This document shows positions 1-12,600 of a stretch of DNA of 64,000 nt, piece by piece. The notes beneath the pieces were generated by a model. It was not told the origin of the DNA. It made no database searches and saw only the letters and a list, made by a program, of their open reading frames with translations. A program made the translations under genes and the position numbers. Numbering within the stretch: position 1 is the first letter of the stretch; each line of letters starts with the position of its first letter. Source of the stretch: Neurospora crassa OR74A (lineage: Eukaryota > Ascomycota > Sordariomycetes > Sordariales > Sordariaceae); assembly GCF_000182925.2 (NCBI RefSeq), contig NC_026501.1, forward strand, positions 9,155,917-9,219,916, read 5' to 3'.

Positions 1-2336
1 TCAGCTGCATGTAGCGCTCGTAGTCGAGACGGCGCTTGGCTCGCTTCTTGATGGCTAGTCCGGGATTTTGGTAGCATTTGATGACCTGCTCAAACGGCTC
101 GATGACTTGTTTGCGAACGTCGGTCAGATGTTTGTCCAGGATTTTCTCCATGTCCCTCATAGAGACACTAAACTGGACCCAGCGGCTTTCGATGTGGGCG
201 TAATCCCTCGATGGCTGCAGGCGCATCACCAGCTCCATGGCGGTTACGTACTGAAGGAATTCGTGGACGTAGGTGGAGGCGCTTCGGGTGTAGAACTCGA
301 CATCGCGAAGCACCACCTGTAATTTGAGAAACTCGTCACCGAATCGCTCATGAAGTTTGGCATATTCTTCGTCTTCTGGTGCCCGATTGCTTGCTCCTTG
401 TAGCTTATCAACACGCTTGCCAAAGGCCCTGGCCAGACCAGCTCGGACGTCCGACTCCTTGCGCTTCCGGTTGCCGACAATCTGGCCCACAAGCTCAAAG
501 TTCCTCTTGGTCCTGTTGATCTCATCAATGGCGCTGATCACGGTGGATTTGGCACTGACAAGTGCCTCCCGGTCGGGATGATCTTCTGGGGTGTACTTGA
601 GAAGATGAGCAATGATATCAGGGTACTTGGTCAACCTCTGCATGGGCTTGATCAAAAGGGAATCCAAACTCCAGGCTGCTGTGAGTTCCTTGGCACCCTC
701 GCTACACTCGTTCAGCCACACCTTGACGGCATCGTCCTCCTGGATTTGAATCAGACGTTTGGCAGAAAGATCACTGGTTCGGAGAAAGACTTCGTGGACG
801 GCCTTGAGCTGGTCGATGTTCTTGATGAAGAGAGGTCCGAGGCTGGTCTGGCGATCCTTATCATCATCCAATTCCGGCTTGTTCGAGGCCCCGCCGGAGG
901 AGTTGGTAGACGCAAGAGTGGTCGTGTCCGTTTCCTTTAGCGACGCCTCATGTGCAAAAGTAGGTGACTTTCTCCCCTTGGGTTGATAGACACTTGCAAC
1001 CCCATCCCTCAGCTGAGCAAGGAAGGTAGCGTGAAAGGCAATGATGTCGTCGGTGTTCCGGAAAATAAGCTTGATCGTCTTGGAATCAAGTTGAGGACAT
1101 GCCTCTGCCGTGCCCTTGTAAATCTCCTCCACCACGCTCATATCCCGGACAAATATCTCTTCGGTATCAATCAACTCGCGGATGACCATTTGCCGTTGTC
1201 GGAGTCGTTTCTGCTCCTGCGTCAAGTTATCTGTGGCTTCCGACGATAAGCTTTTGCTTTCGGTACGGGAAAGCTGTGACTGATCGACTGTCTCGAAAGA
1301 AAATAGGCCGGCTGATGGTGGAGATGAGATGATGGCAGTTCCAAACTCCTCATCATCCTGTACATGTGGATAACTGTTGGGCCGGGAGAGCACTTCGTAG
1401 GTGCTCTCGTCCAAGTCATCATAGTTATTTGCGGATGGGCGAGCAGGGACCGTCTGATGCGACACTAGTGGTATCCTCCTTTGGACAGCGGAATTGTCCC
1501 TATCAAGTTCTGATGATTGCCGCGGGTCGACCTTGTCGGCCAGCATGGAGGATGAAGACGCTCGTGGCGGCTTGTCAAGTGGTGATATTTCCGGACTTGG
1601 CGGTGGCGGACGCCGTAAGCTTGACCGGTTTCTGGCAAAGTTATTATTATACGACACGGGTAGCTCGGGTTCCGTTGGCTGTTTGAATATCCGTGATGCA
1701 CGCGGGTCTTGATTATCTAGAGCAGCAGCATTCTGATCATCGCTTCCAAAGGAAAAGTCAGTCCAGGCTGAGTGCTGACTGAGGCGGTTACCAGGTGACA
1801 AGTAGGCAGGTAGGGCCAGGCCGTTGGAGTGTGAGCTGTCAAGTGTTTGCTGGTACTCTGCTGCGGAGGAGGGATGGGCATCATATGGGTCATCGTTGTC
1901 TGATAACGTCAAGGTCGAATCCCGCAGGCTGGCAATGTTGTCACGTAGATGCGGGCCAATATAGAAATCCTCGAGGCGCTCCAGGTTGTCGGCCTCGGAG
2001 ACCCGGGACTCTTCGCGCTGGTGCTTCTGGTGCTGGGGACGCGATTGTCCAGGGCCGGCAGTAGCAGGGGCTCCCAATGTCTCAATCAGCGGCGGCTCGT
2101 CTGCATGGTGCAGACCGGATGGAGGCATCGTGTCACGAGCTTGGTCCTTGTACAACGGTCTAAAATCATTTTCGGGGCCCAATATCGTGACCGTTGTTTC
2201 GTAATTTTGGGATGAAAATGTATACGGTTGGAGCATGTATTCGTCTGCATCTGGCTGCTGCTGCTGCGCAGGACCCGTGGTTGGCTCGGTCGATGTGAAG
2301 TCCTCCCGAGTCGGCGTCTGTTGCTGCGAGGGCTGC

Positions 2337-2372
<36 letters not shown>

Positions 2373-3672
2373 TGCACGGACGTATCCAGCGCAATCTCGA
2401 TAGATACATCGTCGTCGTCGTCCACGTCGTCATCGTCGTCAAATGGAGAATGATAGGATAACCGCTTGCTTTGGGGTGCCGCCAAAGGTGACGCCAATGG
2501 AGGCGTCGGGGCTGGCGGTTCATGGGTTCGTGGACTTGGTGGCTGATGGTCTATGACGATATTTCCCAAGGCATAGTCAATCGCTGCGAAATTCTCGGGC
2601 CGTGGTGGCTCTGTTTGCGCTTCCTCATCGAACTCGGTCACTGCGGTAGCAACAGATATGGCTGATTGCGGTATTGGAATATCGAGCTCGTCGTCACTAT
2701 CGACAAAGCCTCCTGGTATTCCTAACGTTGGTGAATCACGACCATTGCTCACAGGTGGTTGCGCCGGTGTCTGTATTATGGGTAGATTGGTAATAAGCTT
2801 GAGAGGCTCTTCAAGCCCCTTGTTGTCTGTATGTCTCCCTGCTGCTGCTGCTGCTGCTGTTGCTGCTGCTTCTTCTTCTCGGTGTACTGAATCGGCGGAC
2901 GATTTGCTTGATGGCGCTGCAGCAAGAGCGACAGCTTCCGCTTTGGCCTCGGCGCGGGTGACAGCATCCATGTCCATCTTGCGCTTGTCCGCCGCCGCAG
3001 TCTCCCTGGCCTCCTTTGCTTGCTGGTCCTTGATGGTTCTGCTGTAGGCAAGCTTGATGGTCTCTCGTCGTTGGGCGAAATCGATGGGTCCTACGGACAG
3101 CTTTTGTCGTCGAATGGTGGCAGCGTTGTCGGCCTTCGATCCAGCCCGGCGGTTCGACTTGTCGGGGGACGGCGGTCGGTCGGTGGAGCATCTCATCCGG
3201 GAAGCCGCGGTCGAAGCAGTGGCCACGGACTGCCGAGGTCGCGAGCTTCGCAGCGAAGGAGAGAGTTTGGGAGCGGGCACAGACACATAGGCGTTGAGCC
3301 GGCCGTTGTTATTATTGTTGGGAGTCGCAATGTTGGTCGGAGCAGCCTTTCGATTCGAGGTCTGGAGTCGCTTGGCGGTTGTGGTGGTGGACGCGGGCGT
3401 GGTAGGGGTATGCGAACGGGTGGCAGGTGTTTTAGCCCTTGAGACTGGTGTCCCATGCTGCTGGCGGGACGATCTTCCGCTGGTAGGGGTTGGTCCATAT
3501 TTTAGTGCGGCGACGGGGGAGTTGGATCGCGTGGACACCGGGCTGCTTCTTCCGTGGCTCTCTGAAATACTAGCTCTTTTGACCATGACGGGGAGGCGCG
3601 AGGTGGAGGATAGGGGCGTGGTCGGTGTGGAAGGGGTGGTCCGGCCCGTGTTGGTCGCCCTGCTGCTGCTAC

Positions 3673-3703
<31 letters not shown>

Positions 3704-5788
3704 CGCAGTGCCCCGGCCGGACCGGGTATGGCTGGTGGACAAGGGTTGTTTGGTGGACGCGTATGAGACAACAACATCGCTCTGGGCTCTAGAGTGGTTC
3801 TTTGCTACCCTAGCCAGATTATCTGTAGTCGGCAGCGCAGAGGCCGCCCCGCGGTACCAGTCAGTTGGAGACGAGGGCTCCATATCTCCCATAGGATCCG
3901 AGTGAGAGGAGCTTCGCAGGCGGGGTCCGGACATGGTGAGGTCATGTATGCTGGCCGACTCGGAAGTCCGCCGGGGACGAGCCCCTTCTAGGTGGTGGCC
4001 TTGGATGCCAAACCCAGCCGTGACCGAGTCTTGTTCGTCGGGCAGGATCTCGCCAAAGAGCAGCCCATTCGATCGCGACAAGGATTGTACCGGCAATCCG
4101 GTGGTGGGGGACAGCTGCGGCAGCGACCTGGATGCTGGGCCGTTTGCGGCAGCTCCACCGTTGCTGTTGTTGTTGTTGTTATTATTATTATTATTCCGAG
4201 GCTTGCTGATTCGGTTTGCGAAGGATTGGGAGTTGCGATCTGTTATTCGGTCGTCGGTCGAGAGTTTGGGTCGCGGTCGCGGTCGCGGTATACTTCTGGA
4301 TCGGGATCGGTATGGTTGGGATGATGGGCTATTGTTGGTTGGGTCTTGTCGCGTTCGCCGGATCGATGTCGCTCTCGAAGATGTCCCTGTCGGTGTCGCG
4401 GGAGAAGTCGTCGTCGTCGTCGTCGTCGTCGTTGTATTCCTGGACCGTGCCGCCGAATAGGAGGCAACTCGGGCGACAACACTGGGAGATGGACCCTTGG
4501 TTTGGGAAGCGGAAGCGGTGGTAGTGGAGGAGGAGGAGGAGGATATGGTGGAAGTAGTCTGGTCTCTCGAGGGTCTCGGCTGTCTTCGCTGGCTTGGGAG
4601 ATTGGTGTTGTGGGATGTCCCTGTTTGGTCGAACATCTTCTTGAGGTCCTTGACGCTCGGTGGGTGAGCCCCACCTTGTGTGCCATACGAATTAGCTGTT
4701 GTCAGCGCCGGCCTGGCATTGCTGCCAAGGCGATCGTCGACGGGATTCGATGCTGAGCGGAGTCCCGATCGAGCACCGCTGGGTGTTTGTGGATTAGTAT
4801 GTGTACTACGGCTGCTTCCGGACATTTTGGTGGTGCCAGCAGCCGCAGCGGAAGCAGCAGCAGCAGCAGCAGCAGCAGCAGGCAAGGCGGATGGCTTTAG
4901 GGCCCCATTCGAAGGTGACCCTGGAGAGGTGGATGGGGGAAGCGTTTGTTGTTGTTGTTGTTGTTGTTGTTGCTGCTGTTGGACTGAGCCGGTAGGTGCC
5001 AAGGTACTCTTTTTGATTGGATCCGCAGTGCTGCTTGTTACGAGGGCGGCATCACTTCTTGTTCCAAAGCTACGATAATAGTCGTCTGGTTGCAGCAGGT
5101 TTAGCGACCCGGAAACTCGCGGATTGGCGGCAAAAGCCTGGAGATGATGGGCGGCGGCGGCGGCATGGGAAGCGAATGGAAACCTTTGGCTGAGGCTGTG
5201 GGCAGAGGCAGACGGACTGGTGGCCAGGGGACTTTGCGCTGGACTTGTTAGTCGAGGGCTGGCCAAGGGACTTGTTAGTCGACTCGCTGAATAGCTGGTA
5301 TAACTGGCTGACGGGCTGGCCAAGTGACTGGGTCGGGCCTCAAAGTCTAATGCGGGCGCGGGCGCAGGCGCAGACGGGTGCGTGGGACTGGAGTGTTCGG
5401 GGAAGTAGGAGCCGTGGTCCTGTTGGTGGAAATCACGGCGGCGTGGTGGTGGTGGTGGACGGGTGTGGTGGGAGTCGTCGTCGTGGTGGTGGTGGTGGTG
5501 GTGGTGGTGATGGTGGGTGTGGTGGCCGTCGTGGGGCAGTTTGGCCTCGAGGTACCGGTACAAGTCTGGGGCTCGACGGTCAAGATTGTCCAGAGAGGAA
5601 TGGTAGTTGTGGTGGTGATGTTGCTTGTACTGTGACTGAGACTTTGAGCGGGTAATATGACGACGGGAACCTGAACCTGAACCTGAACCACCACCAAGCT
5701 CGTGGGCCAAAGTATGAAAATTAGTAGTTGAAGCAGCCTCCTCCTCCTCCTCCTCCTCTTGTTGGATCCGGATGCTGCCGTGATCCAT
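1..5788 (-). CDS. DH-BAR domain Rho guanine nucleotide exchange factor, partial (C-terminus beyond left edge)
   Basis: The minus strand stays open from an ATG at 5788 to the window edge, at least 1929 codons with no intron needed. Roughly the first 1500 residues are low complexity: His, Gln, Ala, Asn, Thr and Ser runs and many Ser-Pro sites, typical of a disordered regulatory arm. A Dbl-homology (DH) domain follows at about residues 1525-1760. It shows the helix-1 signature VIRELIDTEEIFVRDM and the CR3 signature LLIKPMQRLTKYP. The remainder, about 1780 to the edge, is charged and helical (LERFGDEF-type, VLRDVEFYTRSASTYVHEFL) and fits a BAR domain. In other fungi DH-BAR proteins (S. pombe Gef1, animal Tuba) load GTP on Cdc42 at growth or septation sites, so a Cdc42/Rho role at membranes is inferred. 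No PH domain was seen before the edge. The start is the first in-frame ATG. Exact Rho substrate unknown. Confidence 0.85.
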
Positions 5789-7737
5789 TACGTTTTGTCT
5801 CCTTTTCTTTAAGGGTAGTACGGTTATGACTTTTTGTGACTCTTTTTTTCCGTTTCTCCTTGTGAAGATGTGGAAGGCGGTATAGTAACGAAGGTACCGT
5901 GACGGCTGCCCACTCAGCTCTGGATTCACCTCTTTGCTCCGAGTGCTCTGATGACTCCTCAATCCTAGGTACACAGTGACGAGTTTTGCACCCGTCTGCG
6001 CCCCTGTCCAGTCTTGTTCGCGGTATGGAAAACGCGGGACAGGAAAGAGCTGAGCTGAAGGAGGGGGTAACCTGGGATGGGGGCGAGCTCAGTTCAGTTC
6101 AGTTCAGTTCAGTTCAGTTCTTGTCGTCAGAGGAACTTCGTTGAAGTGTCGACAGTACGTAACAGGCGGTCGGTGTTAACGGTGCGAGGAACTGACGGGT
6201 CCTTCCTCTCTAAAATGTCGATATCATCCCGGCCATGCACAGACACAGACACAGACACAGGCCAGGCACAACAAGCCAGGGGCTACTGGGTACCTTTTGT
6301 GCACCAGGATGTCTCCTGTCTAGACTACAGCACCCTGAATACCACTTTACTTGGGTAGAGACGGTACATAGCATGCCAGCCCGCGAGATAAATGTCAGGG
6401 CATGAGGCTACCTAGGTAGTGACGACGTGTCGATATGTAGGTAGGTAGCTTCCTGGTTGGGATGAGATGGAGGTCTGCGAGTCAATAGGTACTGAAGGTT
6501 GAATGAAAATCGCGAATCTGAAGAAGAAGAAAAAGAAAAAGAAAAAGAAGAAAGAAAACAGGAACCACCAATCTTCAATCCGGTCCAGTCTCTGACCAGG
6601 GGTCCTTTGGTACGCCCGGTACAGTACCACCATGATCACCCAAGTTCCCCTCTTTCCCCTGGCGTCTGCATTCCTATTCCTCCATCATGCCCGATGCCTG
6701 CTTGCAGACTCCCACTTGCATGTTTACACACACACTAACAGCTATGGTTGTAACGAGATAAGACTATTGACTCGTCAATCTGGTGATTCGATACACCTAT
6801 ACAAGCCATCGCGACCTACACTACTAGGCATGGAAGAAGAGTCAATTGACCATTTCGCTATCTGGATAGAGTCATTTGTCCCCGGTGCTAATGACCTTCC
6901 AGAACCCCTTCTCCCCCGTCGTCCATCAGTATCAAGTTGTACCAGTGTGGATTCTGCCAAGCACGCTACCTACACGTAGTGCAGAGACCCCTATGCAGTA
7001 GCAAATCTGCTTGTACACTACACTACCAACCTAGTGTACACTAAACCCGGACCCTGGCTGACGGGCAGTTAGTTCCTCAAGTCAGTCGGCATCAGCATCA
7101 TCCGTCGTCATCATCACGGCCCGATGCGAGACAAGCTGCTGCTGAATGCAGGTCCCGTCCAGGTCAGGCCTCAAGAGGTGGTGGTCAATGTCGTATCGAG
7201 TGAGTGGTGATGTTGATTGATATTTGCTGATTGATGGAGGAGGGGACAGCGTCATTGCAGTAACATAGGTGGGCGTCTACCGGTCACCAACACGGTCCTG
7301 TAACATGGAACCCTATACTGTGCCTACTGTAGCAGTACCTAGCAGTCCATGTTGACTCGAAGCAGGTACCACTGCAACGTTGTGGATGACAAAAAAGAAA
7401 TGTCCGGTGTTTGGGGAACTGCGACTAAAATCCTCCGCGCGGCCGTATACGTTTGAGAAGGGCAAGAATACGAAGACAGCTGCAGCAAATGGTGGGCGGA
7501 AAAGGAGAAAAGCAAAAGGAGATTGGCCTGTCTGTCTTGTCCGCTAGGTTCTCGGCCGGCAGGAACTAACAAAAGGAGGTAAAAGACACTGCAACCAACC
7601 TCAGGTCTCGAAACACTGTGGCGTCCCCCCCCCCCCCTCGTGGCTTCCTCAATTGCGCGCATCAGCCATTCATCCACTGGACTGTCCTGCCTGCCTAGAG
7701 GTAGGTGAGTGGAAGGAGCGGCGGGCAGGGAAAAGTG
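5789..7737. other. Intergenic region left of the transposon
   Basis: About 1.95 kb without a convincing gene. It holds the promoter side of the Rho GEF. Visible features are a pentamer repeat at 6091-6120, a short CAGACA repeat near 6240, several CCTAGGTA/GTAGGTAGGTAG motifs near 6410-6450, a GAAAAA-rich stretch near 6520-6560 and a run of 13 C at 7625-7637. The open frames here are short and lack codon structure or recognisable domains. Base composition is normal, so RIP damage stops at the transposon border. Confidence 0.6.
6091..6120. repeat. AGTTC pentamer microsatellite, six units
   Basis: Six perfect tandem copies of AGTTC lie about 300 bp upstream of the Rho GEF start codon. This is one of several pentamer arrays in the non-coding parts of this window. 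Confidence 0.9.
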
Positions 7738-7740
7738 TTA

Positions 7741-7764
7741 GGGCGTGTTTGGCTATTCTGAAAT
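7741..7764 (+). repeat. Left terminal inverted repeat of the Harbinger element (24 bp)
   Basis: These 24 bases are the perfect reverse complement of 19185-19208 and are preceded by the TTA target-site copy at 7738-7740. Imperfect similarity to the right end continues past the 24-bp core. Confidence 0.95.
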
Positions 7765-8379
7765 CCGACTCTGAAGTGTTCAGACCCGTTTTTTCAGAGC
7801 CGTGTTTGGAAACACTCTAAAATTTTTTACTCTTAAATCCCCACTAAAAACCGACTCTAAAATTTGCTACTCCACTTCGTAAAAACAACCAATAGAATCG
7901 CATAAATCTTCTAAATTTCAGAATAACCGATTCTAAACTATTCAAAATCGACTAATCTACTAAATTGGCATTCTAAAATCGTAAAATCCGATTTCAGCCA
8001 CCACGTAACTACCCTCGTCGTCACTATAAATCGACTAAATTAATCGCTATACCCGCTAGTACGTTTATACAACGCCGTTAAATATTATACTATTATCGCA
8101 TACGGATAATACTAACAATCGCAATACTAATCAATACCAACTTAATACCATAAGCCCACCGTATCCCTATAAATATCAATAAAAATAGCTAATTAACAAC
8201 ATACGAACTTCTCCATAAGCATCCGGACCGCTTCCAATCGTTATTAAAAATAACGCCAAATACCTTCTACAAGTTAATAATATAATTTAATAAACATACT
8301 AATCTATCCAACTCGAGGAGGACTACAATATATAAGAAGGTATTAATCTTTCTTTTTATTGTAATATAGGGGTTAACCT

Positions 8380-9230
8380 TTCGTATAACTACATATACTC
8401 TCGGATTTAGTCTAGAGATAGTATACCGGTTAATAATTTATACTAGTAATTATTATATAAAGTACTAATATACTACTAATATATTCTATAAAGTTCTAGA
8501 TATTTACTTTATACTAATATAGAGCAAAGTCAAACTACCCTCTTTAATTACTCTATATAAAATTCAATCTAACTTTAAATTCTTCCTATACTTCCGTAAA
8601 GCGTTAGGGATTCTTAATAAATCGTATTTCAATATAAAGGTATTGAATAAAGAGTAAAAACTTTAGTGCAACTATAAGGGAAGTATCTCTATAAATATCT
8701 TACTAGCTTGTAACTTTACTAGTAGGATTATATACGTATAGCCTAATTAGGAAGGGTCGGCCAATAATATAAGGGTATTAAACTATATTTATATTAATAG
8801 TTTTAATATCCCTAAGGGATAGGTCTATTTAACCGACGCCGGCTATAGTAATAGTTCTAAATTCCTCGTGTTGTACTATAGTATACGTTACTATTTTAAA
8901 GAGATTGAATGTACCGGCTTAAGATTAGCGACTTATTAGGAGTTATATAATTTTCGATATTTATAAATTCGGATTATTATTAAAAAGACCATCGGTCGAT
9001 TAAAGGGTATATTCAAAATCTATTGTATATTTCCAACCTTCAACCCTACTACGTAAATAAAGGTTATATACGCAACTACTACATTATTAAATTAAATTTT
9101 AAACTAGTAAGGGTATAACTTTATAACGGAGGAAATAGAGTATACAGTTGTAAATCCTACGGTACGTTAAATTATAAGAGAAAGGGTAAATTTTTTGCCC
9201 TTAATAGTAATAATAGATTAGGAGAGGATT
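8380..9230 (+). pseudogene. Harbinger DDE transposase (DDE_Tnp_4 type), RIP-inactivated
   Basis: One forward frame, interrupted only by TAA/TAG at positions where CAA, CAG or TGG would fit, reads through the family landmarks. In order they are KVLDI near 8490, a LACNFTSRIIYV block near 8700, EGSANNIRVL near 8755, the YLTDAGYSNSSKFL core near 8830 and IIKKTIGRLKGIFK near 8975. These match the order of the fungal PIF/Harbinger transposase core. The middle catalytic Asp survives (8835-8837). The first Asp position reads Asn (AAT at 8616-8618) and the Glu position reads Lys (AAA at 8982-8984), both G-to-A changes. Enzymes of this family cut at the terminal repeats and integrate into TTA/TWA sites. 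Boundaries are approximate; the N-terminal part before 8380 could not be read. Confidence 0.85.
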
Positions 9231-9433
9231 AGAAGGATAGGTAATTAAATAAATCTTTATTGCAACTATATTATAAAGAAGATATAGCATAATTATTATA
9301 AGGAGTTTAAAAGAAAGGGGGAAATATAAGGTAGTTAAAGGGGGGGGAGAATAAAGAAGGGAGTAAATATATATATTTAGCGCTAACCGCCTAAATTACC
9401 CCTTAAAATATTTAAATTAAATAAAATTATATT

Positions 9434-9627
9434 TGTCACGGCACCACATAATAATAACTTAGCACCCTCAACGTTCCGGCACCGAAGCCCAGCCGTCCCA
9501 TTAGTTATACCTCCACTTAGCTTATATATATAGCCTAAGAATAGAGTTTTCGCTACTCTCTTCCAATCTTCTTCTCTTCGTACAATATTACATCTTTTCT
9601 AAATCCCCTTAAATCGGCATTGTAACA
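9434..9627 (+). repeat. Left LTR of the Gypsy element
   Basis: This 194-bp repeat aligns along its whole length with 17068-17260, and the differences I compared are C/T or G/A transitions. Its ends, TGT and ACA, form the usual short inverted termini. The left flank is ATATT. Confidence 0.93.
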
Positions 9628-12600
9628 GTATATTATACCGTTTCTACTAATTAATAGCCCAACGATTAAAATTATTTCGCTTCAATTTACTTTAAAATTA
9701 ATACCGACCTTACCCCGTCCTAACCGAATTACGCTATACCTATAATCTAACCCTACCCTACTACAACTACCCCCTAGGAAACCCCTAAACCTACTACTCC
9801 AATACTATATATATATTATACTACCGTTATACTACCTACAGAACAACCCCAACTATACAACTAGCTTAGCCCTAATAATTTTAATACTTTAATTCCTACC
9901 CTATACTACCAACCGTTCCTATATTATAACCTCGTATTAAATTATAAACGACTCTACAAACTCCCTAAGTACAACTACGCTTACTTTTAATATAGTACCT
10001 ACCTACAAGGTAACTACCTATACCCTTTTCTACCCTAATACCCTCCCTTTTATTTATAAAGTAATTAAGAATATCCTTAAGGACCTCTCTAATTTCGCCT
10101 CTACTTTAGAGGCGGACCCTAACGTTCTTACCCAATTTTAATTCTATCTTATAATTATTAAAGAATACTTCGGTAGGGTATATAGCGAATTCTATATTAC
10201 TTAGTAAGAGGCTTTAGAAATTTAGTAGGCGGCTAATTAAATTTAAAATACTACAACCTAAAACCTTACAGCTACTTCCTAAATATAGTAGGACTTCGTT
10301 AGGGTTATAGTAGAGGCCGCTACTATAATTATATAAGCCTAATAAATATAGTAGTAGCTTACTAAAATTAAAAACCGTATTTAGTACTCAAATAGTAATA
10401 CTACAACGCTAATATATTAAATTTAATATACTATATATACCTCCGTTACTACCCGTCCGCGAAGCGCTAAGCCCCCTATTTTTAGTAGTACTAAAATATC
10501 GCTATTTAAACGTTAAGAAGAATATATTAATTAACAGTCCTAGCTAATTATTAAATTTATATTCGACTTCGCTATTTACCCGACCTTAACCAACTATATC
10601 CTTTATATCTCTTAACGCCTCTCTAGTAACGCCTACGCCCGTATTTAAATTAAAATTAATATTATTATATTTAACTTTTATAATACTTTAACCTAATTAA
10701 CTGGACTTTTTAATTTCTAAAATATTCTTACTTACCTCAACCCCTACTATATTACTTTAAACGTCTATGCTAAAGTAATATAGGAAATAGACCGTTTCAA
10801 ATAGGGTAGTATACTATTTACTAATTTTATTATTACTTTTATTAAATTAGTTAACTAATATAAGTTTAATAATTGTCGCTATATTAATACATTTAAATCT
10901 AAAATTAGCAGCCCCCTCCAAAACGTTTTAATTAGTATTATAGTCCGCCCAGTAATTAATAATTTTACTATATAGGTTAAACTCCTCCGGGTTATAATTA
11001 ATAATATTAGTAATTACCGGTACCGAAACGGTAGCTTTTTAATACTATTATACCCCCCCCCTTCTATAAATACTAGTAACCCTATAGTCTTTAGAAAGGT
11101 CGGCGTCCTTTAGAAGGGTCTTATTTCCTAAACCGAAAAGGATAGACGCTAGAAATTTAATTTATATATATATTATAACGCCTTTAACTATTATATAATA
11201 GTATATATAGTAAAGGGTAAACCGAAGCCTATAAGCTTCGCTACTATTTTAACCTCCCCTTAGGAAATAGGAAAAACCTAACTTCCGGTAAAAGTCGCCG
11301 CTAGAAGTTTAATTTAAAGGATTTGGAGGATTTATATCTATATTTTATAGGACTTAATACTAATTTTTCTTTTTTGAATTCGCTTCGTTTTAGCGCCGGT
11401 TTATAAGTCCCTTATCTTACTATAATCGATTCTAGCTATTCTCTAATAAGTTTTATTAATTCCGCTTTTATATACCGTTATAATATTCCTACAATGTTCC
11501 TCCCCCGGCCCTATACCCTTCAATTAATTAATAGCCGGGAAGGAAGTAAAATTTTATATATTTATATTTTATTATACTTTATTGGTTTATTTATAAACCG
11601 CTTCGCTTTATTTATTTAACTACTTAATGGCCCGAATATAATTCTTAACCTTCTTTAATTAAGGAAGTATAACCTAATAATTAATTAATCTATTAAGTTT
11701 ATAGAACTATTAAATTTTATTACTATAGAAGCGCTGCCTTAACCCGACCCTACCCAATACGCCGCCCTAAATCTAATATTTATTATAATGAACCCCCCGG
11801 CAATTATAGGGCCTATAACGCCTATCCCCCGCAATAAATCCTAATTTACTTTAAAACCGAAATTGTTATATACCTGTTCTTCGACTGCAAATAATCCTCT
11901 TCCTCCTAATAGACTATACTTAAGTAGCTATACTTAGCCTTAAAATACTTCTATTCGTATTCTATTTACTATTAATTTTATCCTCTCGTATAAAGAGCTT
12001 AATATAGAAGTCTACTATTATACGCCGGATTAACTATATTACTTTACGAAGGAATAGGTAAATAAAGTCCTTAATCCTAGATTTAGCAACCTAATTAACC
12101 TTAATTAACTCTTCTACTACCTTAATAAAATTATACTTTAAATAGTCCTTTAAAGATAACCGACTATATAACCCCTTTCTCGGCTAATTATTAACTATAG
12201 GAATTAGGTAGCGGAATAACTGTAACTCCGAATTATTTTAATAAAAAATATTTAGAAGTATATTAATAGTAAATTATTACCGACCCGGTAAGAAATTTTT
12301 ATAGCCCTCCCTAAGTACTTCTAAGGGAAGTAGAAAGCCTTCGACCTTAATACTACTAAAATAATACTTCTATACCGCTCCTTCAATTATAAGATCGATT
12401 TAATTCCAAGTTAGACCCCCCCTTATTACTATCCCCGCCTTATATCCTAAGAAGAGTTCCGTATTATCCGTAAGTATTTAAATAATTATTTCACTACTAG
12501 GTTTATCCGCCCGAACTCCTCCCTCGCCGCCGTTTTAATTTTACTTATTAAGAAATTAAACGGAGGCGTCCGTATTTATATTAATTATTAAGGATTAAAT

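Noticed and set aside
1911-1935. tRNA-like GGTCGAATCCC string
   Set aside because: It lies inside the Rho GEF coding frame and has no matching acceptor or anticodon arms.
2811-4756. Several forward-strand open frames rich in Val, Cys or Leu runs
   Set aside because: They are antisense shadows of the trinucleotide-repeat-rich Rho GEF coding sequence.
6632-6979. 115-codon forward open frame left of the transposon
   Set aside because: It lacks domain similarity and codon bias, includes intergenic-type motifs, and overlaps equally long frames on the other strand.
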